Below, one piece after another: positions 12,401 to 22,624 of a DNA stretch of 64,000 nt; the stretch's first letter is position 1, and every line of letters starts with the position of its first letter. The position numbers and the translations under genes were made by a program. The notes below the pieces were generated by a model. That model was not told the DNA's origin. It searched no databases and saw only the letters and a program-made list of their open reading frames with translations. The DNA is taken from the NCBI GenBank assembly GCA_022495005.1, contig JAGYXB010001010.1, positions 930,001 through 994,000 on the forward strand, given 5' to 3'. The stretch comes from Rhyacophila brunnea (lineage: Eukaryota; Arthropoda; Insecta; Trichoptera; Rhyacophilidae).

Positions 12401-15400
12401 AGTTAAGTATGTAATGTACGACATGTAAAATTTCTTATTAAACTTTATTAAAAAAATGTAAATTTAATGATTGTCATAATAATTTCCGAATGGGATCGCC
12501 ATTTGTAATTTCTCCACGAGACGGAGAGGTAGTCCCGGGGATGTCACGAACCGGGGCTGTGCTCCGGTGCGTTTGAGTCCATTTCAAGCGATGGTCTATG
12601 TGGGATCTCGAATAAACGATGATAAAAATTCGAGGAAAAAAATAGATGACATATCGTAATTGCTAAAACACGGAAAACAGAGATATCTCAATTTTGACTT
12701 AACTAAATTTCATACAGTGCATGAAATTTTCTATAAAGACTCATTTAGACGAGTCACTGCGGATGATTATCCGCAGTCAATTGAATGCAGGCGTTCATTT
12801 TTTATTTACACGTGTCACTGAAAGTGGAATACACAATTCATCTAAAATAGCGTCAATTAAAATTACGCTGCAGGTTGACTTCAAACAATTTGTGATTGTT
12901 TATTATATGACGAATAGGAAAAATGACGATGGTGAATGAAACATGGGTAATGCGACGTAATGGGGAATATGATGACAGTAATCAGGGGCGCTGGATTTTT
13001 GGAATCACCCGCATTGAACACAAATGATCAAAAAGTTTCAAAAAAGTTCATTCACTTTCGATGATTCGTTCATGAGTGTGCGTATACACGGGTCACTGGG
13101 GATGATTCCTCCACGATGATCCTCAAAAGTGAATCATGTAAACGGGACTTAAGCTTTAACATAGTCAAACAAAAAAGGATTAATGGATCTGAGATGTGTT
13201 AGAGGTGATTCTTGTACATACCAACAAAACCGTATTATAAAAGTTAAGGATGAAAGGCATAACCTCAATCATTTGTCTGAGATGAAGAACTTTCCAGTTA
13301 TTGCGTCACGTGACTGGGATGAGGAGAGGGATTACTGGCTGGTTACATGTAAGTTTTACGTATTACATTTGGCATTAAGACAATTCGCCGTAAGCTGTCT
13401 TACAGGAAAGAGATGGTCGAATAGCGTCGAGATCAAATTTGTAGTTGACTAGTGTCAAATATCTGATGATAACGCTGTCATTATTATCATATATTTGATT
13501 GGTACGACCATATACTTACGAGTACCTATCATAATTTTATATACATTATACGATATGATTGTATTGACAATTTACTTACCTACGTAATTTCTTTTGTCTT
13601 TCCTTTTTATTCCAGTGGTTATATTACGTATTTTTAGTGTTTTATTTAAACATTAATTTGTTCTCAATACTATACGGCCATCTGTTTACTATATAACATC
13701 TCAATGTGAACTGTGATATGGCCAACTGCTTATGTTAAAGTTTTTGGACACGTGACTGATTATGATTGACTCCGTTATCAGTGGAAGAGGAAGAGAAAAG
13801 CACCCACATGCTGATCAAATAAAGAATGCGATATGATCTTTATTAATTTTAGTAATTTTCAATTCTCTTAAGTAAGTAAGTCGGGGGATAACTGTAGGAT
13901 ATTTTTATGGCTCATGAAGATCACGATTCTCAAGAATGAGGCATCGACTGGGAAAACATACTTACTATTTGATTCTGTATTTAGACTGAATTGTGGAACA
14001 TTAATACACCAAGTGATTATTATTATCTAAAAAAAATGGTTTGAAATTTTGATATCAAAATATATTGACTGATTTTTATTTTTAAGAGTTTTAAATACGG
14101 CACCATTACAACGATTAAATTGCGTACACATTAAAATGAAAAAGCAAATCCTCGGTGAAAATTATTACAGGTGTACGAAAAATGTAGCTTGACATATTAT
14201 AAAAAAAATCATAATACCTACCATACAACTATTTTTTGACACAAAGAAAATATAATAAAGAATTTGTAATTGGATATACGATGTTCCAAACCTGGGGAGA
14301 TGTAAAGATAAGGTAAATATAAAGCTAATCGTTAATAATTTAAATCTCAACAATGTGATTTTGAAAATTCATTATAGACTGACAGATAATCTTGGAACAA
14401 TAATCCAATCTAAAAGGTATTGGATACAAAACTAAAATCCCAAATAGAATATAAGCCTTGTGGATTTTCTCATATTTACCTAAATGGATAGGTTCTTTGT
14501 TCTGGCATATTATAACAAAAGAGCTTACAGCATGATATTTTACCCAATTATAAAATGCTATCTCAAATAAATATAAAACGAGATATTAGATAATATAATA
14601 TATAATATATTATATTCATATTGTTTAAACCAATGGATTTAAAGGCATTTTTGTTTTATTAAAGTTAAAATTCTCTTTTGACTTATCAAAAAGATTAGGC
14701 CAAACTGAATAGTATAAAAGTGGCCGAGAGCATATTTTAGATGTCAAATTGAGCTTTGATAATAAAATTACACTTAAATTTACTATTTAAAAGTATTCAG
14801 AAAAGGTTATAGTATAATAAGAAAAATATAATACTTAAATATACATTTCAAAAGTATAACTGCAGTTTTTCGCCCTTCCTGTAAAAAACATCAAGGTACC
14901 CTTGACCCACTTTGATACTGGGCGCCTCGTATATTAGTAATATCTTAATATTTACATACAAAAGGTAATCATTATTGTACGTCCGGATAATATAAGTGTA
15001 TCTATTTTAATTAACGATGAGTTTACACGTTCAGTTACTGAATTATCAAACAGTTACTTAAGTAGTTTTAATACGACAATGTTATGTTACAGTATATTTT
15101 GATACTTACATTTTGAGCGAGTAATCCGATAAGTGAGTTTTCCAAGTTGGTGCGGCTTCCTTCTAAGTTTTGTCTCGGCAGAACGACTTGATAAGTAAAA
15201 TTAAATCTTTGTTGGAGAAGATTTATAAACTCAAACGCCACTCCATGACCGACCAACGTGCCGTTTGCATCCAAAGTAGTATAGCTTAGCGGGAAGTTCT
15301 AGAAAAAAACAGAAGACCTCTGTTCCTAAATAATAACATCCTGATAGTTCTATTTTTTGTGTATATGTTTGATAACATTTTATTGGAAATAGTACATTCG

Positions 15401-18400
15401 TATTTAGGTATAAAAAAACTACAAAATTTTCTACTCTACTATTTTTTATTATATATAACACTGTCGCTATAGCGTCGTGGATCCCAGGTTCGAATCTTGG
15501 GTCTGACAAGTACACATATTGTTTTCCAATTTGTGTATGAGTCAGAGCAGTCAGAGTATGGACCCAATAGGTTGGGCAAATGGCTGATATCTATTTCGCA
15601 TTAAAACAAAATCTGTCAATACAGACCTCCACTTTGTGGAGGCTCATATTATGATCTGATTAGGATCGGACATGGTCGGAAATAACACTGTCGATTTAAG
15701 GGGAAAATAATGAATTATAATAATAATTAGTAATATTTTAAGATACATTTTCTAGCTTTTCCCAGCTCCCAATCGAAACTGTCCCTATTATAATTAGAGC
15801 GTGAGACGTTTAGATAGTAACGAGGTTTCGATCTATGCAAATTATTTTATTGGGTATTCTTTTTTTAAATTTTAAATAAAATTAATTTCTGTAACCGAAA
15901 TAAAACGACACGACATGTTTTTTTAAAGAAATAAATCTAAAATACTGTCCTCTAAAATAAAGGACAAATTTTTATTGTAGACATAAGATTACATTCGTAT
16001 ACAATGGGGGGGGCAAACTTTTCGAATGAAGGGCTAAAATTCAGGCGAGAAAAATGAATAAAGTAAAATATCATTTTCATATGTACACTATTTTATTAAG
16101 ATGAAAAAGAAATATTACAAAAAAACAATCTAATGAGAGCAATGGAACTATTTTACGTCTTTCAACATTTTTTTAAATTCAGGTGAAACGTGAATCTTTT
16201 TCAAAAATATAATATTAGGGCCGCAGAAAAATACACCGCTCTGCCTGGTATACAATAGTCTATCATTGTTATCGTATATGAGACCATTGAATTAAGATTA
16301 TCTGATTTTTTCTTCCTAAGTAATTACTCGATTATAATGGTTTTGAAACAAAGTTAATATGTGTATATTCTACTTTAATTGATTCATTTACATTGACAGC
16401 TTATTTTTTGGGCAGTAAACATATCTTCAGATATATAGTCGACCGTTCCGAAAATGGGTTTATAACCCAAAGCAGCTACCAGTGTAAATAACTCAATTAG
16501 AGTAAAATTAACAAAAATAATTTTGTTTCAAAACCACGAAATAAAATTTTTCTATCATAATTTTCATCATCATTGATAATAAAATATATTCAGCTTGTGT
16601 GTAGTAATTATGATTTAAACAAAATATTCAACTAAAATAAATGTGTATATCATTTTGAACAATGTAGCATCGGCCAGAGAAGATGATATAGTCCTCCACG
16701 GAGTGGAGGTTTGTATTAACAGATTTTTGTTTTTACGAGAAATTGATATTAGCCACTATTATTGCTCAACCTGTTAAGTCCATATTCTGGGTCTAAATAC
16801 AGACCCGGGATTCGAACCAGGAACCTACGACATTATAAGCTGACATGCTACCGCTCGATCATCGTGGGATTAAATATAAACATATTGATATCCAAAAAAA
16901 ATAGATATAAGTAAATTTAACAATGAAAAAATATACGAATATGCTATAAGTACGTATATATAAAAACTATATGTAAAGAACAAAAGGATCGAGTCAAATG
17001 CTGAAGTATTGGTAAATTTCTCATAGAAACACAATTTCCCATTCTAAACTGTCCAAAACTAATTCTTCTTTTGACTTTTCTGAAGAGTAGTGATTTTAGA
17101 CTCCTCCCTTTTCCTTTCGCGCTTAGTAAGACGAATTCTATAACAGAAAACAAGCTTTTGATGAGTCTCTTATTCTTAAAATAATAATTACATTCGCAAA
17201 AATAAACTTTTCGACTAAAATATCAAAACGGAAGCAAAGGAAGCGTTTGCAGATGAGACAAAGAGTTGACGAGAGAGAATGAAATCCGTTCGTTTGTTTT
17301 AAGTCCTGCTGACGCCAATGAAGCATACAAATTTTCAAGCATCACCGGATTTTCCGGATGAACACTCCAAACGGATAATTGTCTAATCGGATTAGCGATA
17401 CGATTTAAGCTGCCCAGACTGGCTCACTTCTGCTTTCAAAGAAATATTACTCGAGCCACTGACGAACAATAACGAAATCACTCTATAACACAATTTACAT
17501 TTACTTTATAAAACATTAAGAGATTCTTGGAATCATTTTTTAGTAAAATGTAAAATTTATTAAATGGTGAAGGAAAATAGAAGTGAATAAATCTCATTAC
17601 AACTGCGAATATTTGCATACTTATTTATTATCTAAATATTTTATTAAACAAAATAATATTATATACGAAGCAAAAAATACATATTATATATTTTTTTAGA
17701 ATTATTAATAACCATGTCCATGCTTTTTCGTACAAGGTTTTGACGATATATTACGTATGTATGTTATTCAAATATTTAAACATGAAGGAATAATAACATT
17801 TTTAGTTAATATTTTTTTTCAATGTTAGACTAATTTAAAAGAATGTATCAATATTTGTTTTAAGTTGTGGATGGGCCCTAGAGTGTGCGAAGTGATTGGA
17901 TGCAATAATTATAATGCTGTCATTGTGTTTATTTTGTTTGATAATAAAACAAATCGATAAAAGCTTAATTTAACATGTAGGGATGATTGTAACAATGAAT
18001 TATTTTTAATTACATATTTTTTATTAAATTCAAGATTTAAGATTTTTAAGTACATAATTGTCTTTAGTCTCAGAAATATACATACCTACATATCATAAAA
18101 ATTCGATAAAATGTTATAATTGATCTCTCATTTATTTAAGCGTACATTTTCTTTAATACGGATTAGAAATTAAACAATTAGTTATTCTACAATTTTATTT
18201 TATTTTTGAATTACGGGTTACAACAATGTTTCTTCAGAACAATATGTCACTAACTTGTCGATATATATTGCATAATTAGATAATATTACTCAATCAGAGA
18301 CTATCCTTACTATCTTACCCAGCGGTTCTTAAACTACGGGTGACGACCCAAAATTGAGGCTATTGGCATATTTGATGGGTCACAAAATATTCTCAACAAA

Positions 18401-21400
18401 TCGACATAGGTACATAATTATTATAGCATACTTAAGTCAGGTAGTTGTCTCGTGGAAAACTCATAAAATCAATGCGCTTGAAATTTTTTTAACGAGAAAA
18501 ATCATCTTCTGGTACTAAAATTCTCTGATTCAAAGTGAATTCTTCAAATAGCCTATCTAATTTCCCTCTTTCCTGACCATTAATCAACATATTGAAGATG
18601 AAAACATTTATTATACGAATTTATATACGAATTTTTTTGGTTTATTGCTGAAGGAAATCTGTTTAATTTTGGTGTAAGTGGCTTCCATAAAGATTTTGTC
18701 AATATTAATAAACTTGAAGAGCAATTCATTGAAATACAAAGTGTCGATGTACTTCACTACAGTTTTAGCAAAAGGGCTAAGTCTTTGTGTGCATTTTGGT
18801 TGAAATTAATAATGTAAAGCCAATATTGTAAACGAAGCACTGATCATACTACTTCCCTTTGCAACAACATAAAAGTGCGAGTCGTTATCAATCGTTACTA
18901 TTTTTTAGGACCTGCTAGTTTTATGTATTTTACAAATCGTTTTTAAATATCTGCTCTACTTCGAATAACTGATGAGATTTATTAATTGCCCATGCTTATT
19001 ACACTTATAAAGCAGATAAACGCCGTCATTTTTGAAGCACGGTATGGGTATAATATATTAAATGTAATGACTATGAGCCTCTGATCTTAAAACATGATGA
19101 AATATTATGGTACAGCATTTTTTTTTATTCCATTTTGTGCAAAAGCACCTTTGTAATTAAAATATTGTGACCCTACTTAAGAAATATTGAGAGCATAATT
19201 ACCTGGACCGTCCCAATTCTTAAATGCCTTCCATTTAATTCCCTCTTTAAATTTGCGAACCTTAGTTGCTTAGCTATTAAGCTGGCTAAAATTAAAAAAA
19301 AAATATGATTTAAATGGGGATTATAATTTTAATTACTCGCTCAATAAATTATAATATCATCTTTATGCCTTCAAAACTGGCCGCGATGTTTGCAAAACGA
19401 TATATGATAGACGAAAAAACAAAATATTTTTCAAAAATACCATTTCATATTAATTTAGACCCCACTGAACAGTTTTGCAAAAAAATCATAGCCTGTTTTA
19501 ATCGCACGATGACGATATGTACACTACCTTCGTTCGAACATCTGTCTGCGATCGTTAAAATGACATGTTAGTTTTAAACATGAAAGCAAAATAGATATCA
19601 ATACATAAGTATACATTATATATTATTATTACGTGTTAGACGATTCACACCATCATAATGTACATCACATGAGGAATTAATAGTTTTACATATATAATAG
19701 ATTTCATAAAATGAAATGTGTTAACATTGCTGAAAAATGTGAAATATATAAACTAAACTTACCTTTGATGAAATAAAATTGGGGGAGAATGATACATGTT
19801 TTTTGTTACTTCATATCTTTTTTAATACAAATATTTTTTGCCTTGTTACTAAGTTCAAGTTAAAATATGTTGCGAATGTTCTACATTGCTGTTATCAATA
19901 TTCTGTAAATGAGATGTTACTATCAAAGAAAAAATAATTTATATTTTCTACTTGTCAGAAAATAAATATAATAAAACAATATTTTTAAAATATAAATTTT
20001 GTTTCATGCATATTATTGATATGGTAATGTCAATACTGCCTTCAACTCATTTTAACTATAATAATTATGTTACGTGTATTCGTTCTATTTTTGGCCTGTC
20101 GATTTTTCATATATATTTATGAAACAATAATTACTAAGTATCTTTTACTTAAATCAATACGTTATAAACTATGTGAACTAATCCAATATGCAGTACCGAG
20201 GTACTTTGACATATTGTATGGAGTTGGTACGACATTAATGCAGATATAGAAATTGTTTATTTTGGTGATACCTCTGAAAATGTGATTTCTAAGTAAATGG
20301 AACGTTTAATAATTCTCATAAATAATTCAATGACTACCATGAAAATTCTTTGTAAAGAAAATGTAATATTATAGTAGTTAGTAAATGTATTTATTACGTA
20401 TCATGCACATGATCATTAGTTTAAATACCGATATGCCCCGATACACTTTTTTTCATTTAAACTGCGAGATTATATATACATATATGTGTCGCTAAACTAC
20501 TGCTTTCTAACATTTCTGCATTATCAAAATGTGGAATTTATTAATTTTAAATATTCTATATTCGAAATAATATAAACTTTCACCCTTGTGACTGTGTATT
20601 TGAGAAAACAAAAAGCTGTTTTTCTCCTATTCATCTATTACGCCGATGATGCTGTCCTATTCGACAACTCAATCGAGGGCATTCAAGAGACAATCGACAG
20701 GTTGCATAACAGCTCCTCTCGCGTTGGTTTGAAAATCAACGCGAAGAAACCAACGTCTGGAGCAATAGCACCTGTCCTGATCCAGATTTCCCTCTGATTA
20801 GCGATGGACAGAGCATCGAGAGCGTCGACAGCTTCAAGTACCTGGGGGTACACATCACGGGAGATGGCATTTTGCAGAAAGAGCTCGCTATCCGAATGGG
20901 AATGGCTGGAGCAACATTCAACTCGATGCAGAATGTCTGGGACTCACGATTGTACTCGGTCATAACTAAATGCCGCCTATTCGACGCTTGCATTCTGACG
21001 GTGCTGCTTTACGGTAGCGAATCATGGCACCTTACGAAGGCTCAGAGCAACCGTATACTGAGCTTCGAAAACAGATGTTTACGACGAATACTGGGTGTGC
21101 GGTGGTATGACTTTAGGAGCAACGAGGAGATAAGAGAACGTACCAAGCAGCCTCTCATCACGCTGAAAGTGAAGAGGCGACGTTGGACCCGGCTCGGCCA
21201 CGTGCTGCGGATGCCAGAAGAGAACTTTAACCTGGCTTGCCTGTTCTTCAAGCCGACCGGATTCCGGCGTCCTGGAAGGCCGCTAAATACAATCTACAGA
21301 GTGTATACGGCGGAGCTACAGGATGCTGGTTTGACCTGGAACGAAGCAAGAAGACTGGCGAGCGACAGGGATTCTTGGAGGCGCCGCGTGGTGTCCATAT

Positions 21401-22251
21401 GCTCCAGTTAAGGGGCGGATATGGGCAAAGAAGAAGAAGAAGAAGATTTTGAAATCTAGCCACACATATATTGTTCTGATAACAATGCTTTTGTATATAA
21501 ACAAATTATCCTTTAGACTAACTTTAGTATAGATTTATCACAGTTTTCATTGAATATAGCTAAAAGCAGAACAAACACATTTAAGCCTTAGAAATACATT
21601 TCATATAGAAAGTCATAGCATAGGTAACTAACTGAACAAAAAATACATTTGAATGCGAACATAAATACCCCTAATTATATTTATTGACATTAGTTATAAT
21701 GTTGTAGGCTTTACCATACTGAAGATAATAAGGGTGTATCAAGGTGCCTTCTATATATCAATACTCTCCTATTCTATCTTCGTATTTAATTTTCAATTGG
21801 TTACATCTATATATTATATACATTTTGTAAAATAATTATCACAGATTCGTTCAAATACAATATAAGCGAATACTGAATATCTTGAAAAATTAACAGTAGG
21901 TACATAAGCGGTGCAGTTTTTCTATTTGCAGTAAACAGATTCTACAGAGAATATTACTTGGTAGTTTGAATTTCAATTATATTGTTTCATTCAGAAATAT
22001 AAATATTGCACAATAAAATAAATGCACATAAAAATCATCTAACAAATTCTATGTTGCTGGTTGAGAGTTCTTAGTACATTCGAAATGATGTTTTAGTTAT
22101 GATATTATGCAAGGTGAAAAAACAAAAGAAAATGCGTGCCATGAATAAGAAACTAACCTCCCGGCGACGCCGACGGTGAAGTGGCAATGTCATCTGGACA
22201 CATCGACGCGTTCAGACATAGCGTTGAAAGTATAATTTCGACTAAAGCCAT
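248..22251 (-). CDS. Ir76b: Ionotropic receptor co-receptor, IR76b type; seven exons, 3' end outside window
   Basis: Joined exons (22251-22158, 19285-19203, 15298-15110, 11804-11468, 5549-5356, 1532-1240, 431-248) give 458 codons without a stop, with splice phases 1,0,0,1,0,2,0. IRs are ligand-gated cation channels related to ionotropic glutamate receptors and sit in dendrites of chemosensory neurons; IR76b works as a co-receptor with tuning IRs. By residue: signal peptide 1-18, S1 from about 53, M1 about 176-196, pore about 210-234 (KQGTTLSP), M3 about 236-268 (TWWIFI, FYTANLTAFLTLS), S2 (VRDRPAVEHLMYDDYK), M4 about 437-458. Phase allows the signal-peptide exon to join S1 directly, so the long amino-terminal domain of IR25a, IR8a and IR93a is absent, as in IR76b. 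By eye I see no arginine at the usual glutamate-contacting position in S1. IR family is certain; the IR76b label is recalled similarity (ENRCTYV-like S2 block, CPLDL, missing domain), and IR93a is the main alternative. Confidence 0.85.
1240..1532 (-). CDS. Ir76b: IR76b-type receptor exon 6: S2 ligand-binding lobe
   Basis: Acceptor TATTTGTAG|CCA and donor CCAGT|GTAAGT bound 97 codons plus two bases. It begins PEEELYILYKMVAKNLAIF, then has DFVYVRDRPAVEHLMYDDYK, IEEKNRCTYVVTKF and RGFAYPRNSSLFELFDP. The VEH.MYDDYK and RCTYVVT blocks are the best reasons for choosing IR76b over other IRs. The two bases GT are completed to Val by the first base of exon 7. Confidence 0.94.
3537..3958 (+). repeat. 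Dispersed ~430-bp repeat, copy 1
   Basis: Shares its whole length with 41873-42350 and 60232-60668. The start is GTTTTTCTTAGCTCGTATTC, the end is AAAAGTTCTTTTTATCTTG followed by TAATT. A conserved hairpin (GGTTGCTAGG...CCTAGCAAC) lies in the middle. No terminal inverted repeat, clear target duplication or open frame; superfamily unknown. Confidence 0.85.
4665..5075 (-). pseudogene. Degraded LINE reverse-transcriptase C-terminal end
   Basis: The minus strand carries broken frames with motifs of the C-terminal end of insect endonuclease/reverse-transcriptase ORFs: SETADKGTALDNISETNSAV, FFGHIVRRGPDNLERLVVLG, then LTGGTIHSALRKAEDRERWK and a terminal GHDPQP-stop. Stops and at least two frameshifts interrupt it. 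Non-LTR clade not determined. Confidence 0.7.
5356..5549 (-). CDS. Ir76b: IR76b-type receptor exon 5: M3 helix and start of S2
   Basis: Acceptor ATGTTGTAG|AT and donor CTAAT|GTAAGA bound 194 bases that continue exon 4 in phase (A|AT makes Asn). The product starts TTRVLFATWWIFITLL, followed by SAFYTANLTAFLTLS, the IR/iGluR M3 gate signature, then KKNNKWVARKGSAVEYVVTN of the S2 lobe. The exon ends on a complete codon. It is absent from long-open-frame lists because it has no internal Met start. Confidence 0.96.
5811..6198. mobile_element. 388-bp hAT MITE with CAGTGACGT termini
   Basis: Begins CAGTGACGTCCCGTGGGG and ends ACGTTCATAG-like reversed, i.e. ...GAACGTCACTG. It is flanked on both sides by the 8-bp target duplication GGTGATAA (5803-5810 and 6199-6206). 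Same family as 47327-47548 by termini and by the GGCGGCA / GGTAGGCAG inner blocks. No coding capacity; mobilised in trans by a hAT transposase. Confidence 0.93.
6235..6931 (-). mobile_element. 697-bp non-autonomous hAT-like element (TAGGGATTGCAATACC ends)
   Basis: Left end TAGGGATTGCAATACC, right end GGTATTGCAAACCCTA. The centre aligns in opposite orientation with 31615-32293 (shared GAATGTTTTCTTTTTCGAA-like and ATTCATCGC blocks). The flanking 8-mers (CAAATTAT and GTAATAAT) agree at only five positions, so the insertion is old. Confidence 0.8.
7430..7497 (-). other. tRNA-like / SINE-head segment
   Basis: On the minus strand there is a B-box-like GGGTTCCAGGCTTAATTCCC preceded at about tRNA distance by GGCGGCCCACGTAATCCAG. 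No clean cloverleaf is visible. Most likely a decayed tRNA-derived SINE head. Confidence 0.3.
8040..8190 (+). repeat. LINE-type 3' tail ending in AAAT repeats
   Basis: Contains CATGTTGTGTACGTCTTGAA and, about 60 bases later, AAATAAAATAAATAAATAAA. The same arrangement (CATGTTGTGAATGTCTTGAA then AAATAAATAAATAAA) ends the LINE fragment at 54340-54860. Interpreted as a 5'-truncated copy of that LINE. Confidence 0.6.
11468..11804 (-). CDS. Ir76b: IR76b-type receptor exon 4: end of S1, M1 helix and pore
   Basis: Acceptor GTGACAG|GAA and donor GCGA|GTGAGT bound 112 codons plus one base. In order: EIDLAAAFLPML (S1), SSSLDEGEWLILMKRP (the segment before M1), SGLLAPFDQNVW, a hydrophobic M1 (YLILVAVLTFGPCIYLLSW), a charged linker, and the pore segment ending FWFVYGALIKQGTTLSPDA. 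These blocks are diagnostic of conserved 'antennal' IR co-receptors. Confidence 0.95.
11805..15109. other. Receptor intron 3-4
   Basis: AT-rich intron. Visible structure: a perfect 9-bp-arm hairpin at 12756-12777 and related TCACTGCGGATGATT / TCACTGGGGATGATT blocks at 12755 and 13094, which suggest an old inverted-repeat element. A plus-strand open frame at 13183-13452 matches no family I recognise and is probably chance. Confidence 0.5.
15110..15298 (-). CDS. Ir76b: IR76b-type receptor exon 3: S1 lobe
   Basis: Acceptor TTTTTTCTAG|AAC and donor AAAT|GTAAGT bound 63 complete codons. They read NFPLSYTTLDANGTLVGHGV and then FEFINLLQQRFNFTYQVV, matching the S1 pattern of IRs: 'P.SY...DANG.L.G.G..FE..N.L...FNFTY'. 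The exon ends LLAQN, which joins EIDLAAAFLPM of exon 4 without changing phase. Confidence 0.94.
15461..15660 (+). repeat. tRNA-headed SINE, copy 1
   Basis: Truncated head with B box CCAGGTTCGAATCTTGGGTC, then the family body: GACAAGTACACATATTG, GTGTATGAGTCAG, TATGGACCCAATA, ATCTGTCAATACAGACCTCC and a small hairpin CCTCCACTTTGTGGAGG at the 3' end. The same body occurs inverted at 34619-34880 and 16691-16868. Confidence 0.8.
16005..16247. mobile_element. 243-bp hAT MITE with perfect 8-bp target duplication
   Basis: GTATACAA occurs at 15997-16004 and 16248-16255. The enclosed segment begins TGGGGGGGGCAAACTTTTCG and ends CACCGCTCTGCCTG. Inner features (GGGCTAAAATTC, TTAGGGCCGCAGAAAAA) resemble known hAT MITE ends of the CAGGGGTGGGCAAAC type; the terminal CA seems lost on the left. 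Confidence 0.75.
16691..16868 (-). repeat. tRNA-headed SINE, copy 2
   Basis: Inverted copy: 3' hairpin CCTCCACGGAGTGGAGG, the ATTAACAGATTTTTGTTTTT block, GGTCCATAC-like block, and a head with GGGATTCGAACCAGGAACC (B box on the minus strand) ending at CGATCATCGTGG, an A-box region. Confidence 0.78.
17226..17423 (-). pseudogene. Unidentified coding-like relic in receptor intron
   Basis: Between two stops the minus strand is open for 66 codons and reads QLSVWSVHPENPVMLENLYA, then SLASAGLKTNERISFSLVNS. It is GC-richer than the surrounding intron. A second open frame follows to about 16950. It lies between receptor exons 2 and 3, which already join in phase, and lacks a good donor, so it is not a receptor exon. 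I do not recognise the family; a transposon ORF fragment is the likeliest origin. Confidence 0.3.
18325..19190 (+). pseudogene. Decayed hAT element with ZBED-type transposase C-terminus
   Basis: The left end CAGCGGTTCTTAAACTACGG followed by GTGACGACCC is the standard terminus of hAT elements with BED-zinc-finger transposases. The plus strand keeps LEEQFIEIQSVDVLHYSF and SLCAFWLKL, then after a stop a segment resembling the 'LLPFATT.LCE..FS' block of hAT transposases. The right end is eroded (TTGTGACCCTACTTAAGAAA). No target duplication remains. Non-functional: many stops. Confidence 0.7.
19203..19285 (-). CDS. Ir76b: IR76b-type receptor exon 2: start of S1 ligand-binding lobe
   Basis: Acceptor TTTTAATTTTAG|CC and donor CCAG|GTAATT bound 83 bases. 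Only one frame is open; it ends LNGRHLRIGTVQ, the usual opening of the IR/iGluR S1 lobe (the 'G..LRI.T' strand before a Pro). It continues in phase 0 into NFPLSYTTLDANG of exon 3, giving the standard first S1 strand and loop. The exon is far too short to be seen as a long open frame. Confidence 0.87.
19286..22157. other. Receptor intron 1-2 with a LINE insertion
   Basis: Holds the LINE copy at 20588-21447. The rest is AT-rich without supported coding sequence; open frames at 19314-19571 and 20067-20249 match nothing I know. Confidence 0.55.
20588..21447 (+). mobile_element. 5'-truncated LINE: end of reverse transcriptase ORF, copy A
   Basis: Starts in the reverse transcriptase palm with the YADD catalytic motif (IYYADDAVLFDNSIEGIQET) and GLKINAKK. 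After a one-base-class frameshift near 20790 it continues through SIESVDSFKYLGVHI, LYGSESWHLTKAQ, NRCLRRILGVRWYDFRSNEE, GHVLRMPEENFNLACLFFK, RRPGRPLN and a normal C-terminus DRDSWRRRVVSICSS-stop at 21411. A (GAA)n tail follows to 21447. Only the 3' quarter of the ORF is present, as usual for dead-on-arrival LINE copies. The exact clade is unsure. Copies B (28360-29105) and C (30345-30665) are relatives. Confidence 0.9.
22158..22251 (-). CDS. Ir76b: IR76b-type receptor exon 1: start codon and signal peptide
   Basis: The minus strand reads MALVEIILSTLCLNASMC, then DDIATSPSASPG, and ends with G|GTTAGT, a good donor, in phase 1. The start is preceded by GAAA (Kozak-like for insects). The first 18 residues form a short hydrophobic signal-peptide-like segment. 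The exon is GC-richer than its surroundings. It is assigned to the receptor because strand, order and phase fit exon 2: its last G plus CC of exon 2 makes an alanine codon. A missed exon between the two cannot be excluded. Confidence 0.72.
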
Positions 22252-22624
22252 TTTCAAACGAACAAAAAAAAATCACTTCGATTTTAGCAAATATAATTCA
22301 ATTGTCAGCAGAGCGAATAAAAATAATTTAATTTAATAACTTATCCCAGGCAGACGTCGCTTTTACATGTTGAAGATTTTCATTCTTAAATAATGTCTCT
22401 AGGATTTTGAAGACGAAGTTTTAATGGTTTGAAAAATGAACAGTTTATTTTTAAATGCAGACTTTTCCGAGGGAAAATCATGGTGGAAATTTAATTTAAG
22501 CTTGCAGTAGAACAAGCATGCGAACGGTTCTACCGAAAACTGTTTAAAATAAACCGTTTTAAAACGGGATGGTAAGAATGTTGAAAGTTGTATGGAAAGT
22601 GATTCAAAGTGTTTGTAATGAGGG

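Larger units (their letters stand above)
15299..19202. other. Receptor intron 2-3 with SINEs, hAT MITE and decayed hAT transposase
   Basis: Contains a plus-strand SINE (15461-15660), a 243-bp hAT MITE (16005-16247), a minus-strand SINE (16691-16868), an unidentified coding-like relic (17226-17423) and a decayed hAT (about 18325-19190) that ends just before exon 2. Confidence 0.6.

Noticed and set aside
248..15298. Labelling the receptor IR93a
   Set aside because: The first reading fitted general IR co-receptors, but the signal-peptide exon splices in phase straight to S1 and the VEH.MYDDYK and RCTYVVT blocks fit IR76b better. Kept as an alternative only.
17226..17423. Considered as a receptor exon encoding part of an amino-terminal domain
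   Set aside because: Exon 2 (19285-19203) lies upstream of it and joins exon 3 (15298) directly in phase, so this segment sits inside that intron; it also lacks a usable donor and its frame ends in TGA.
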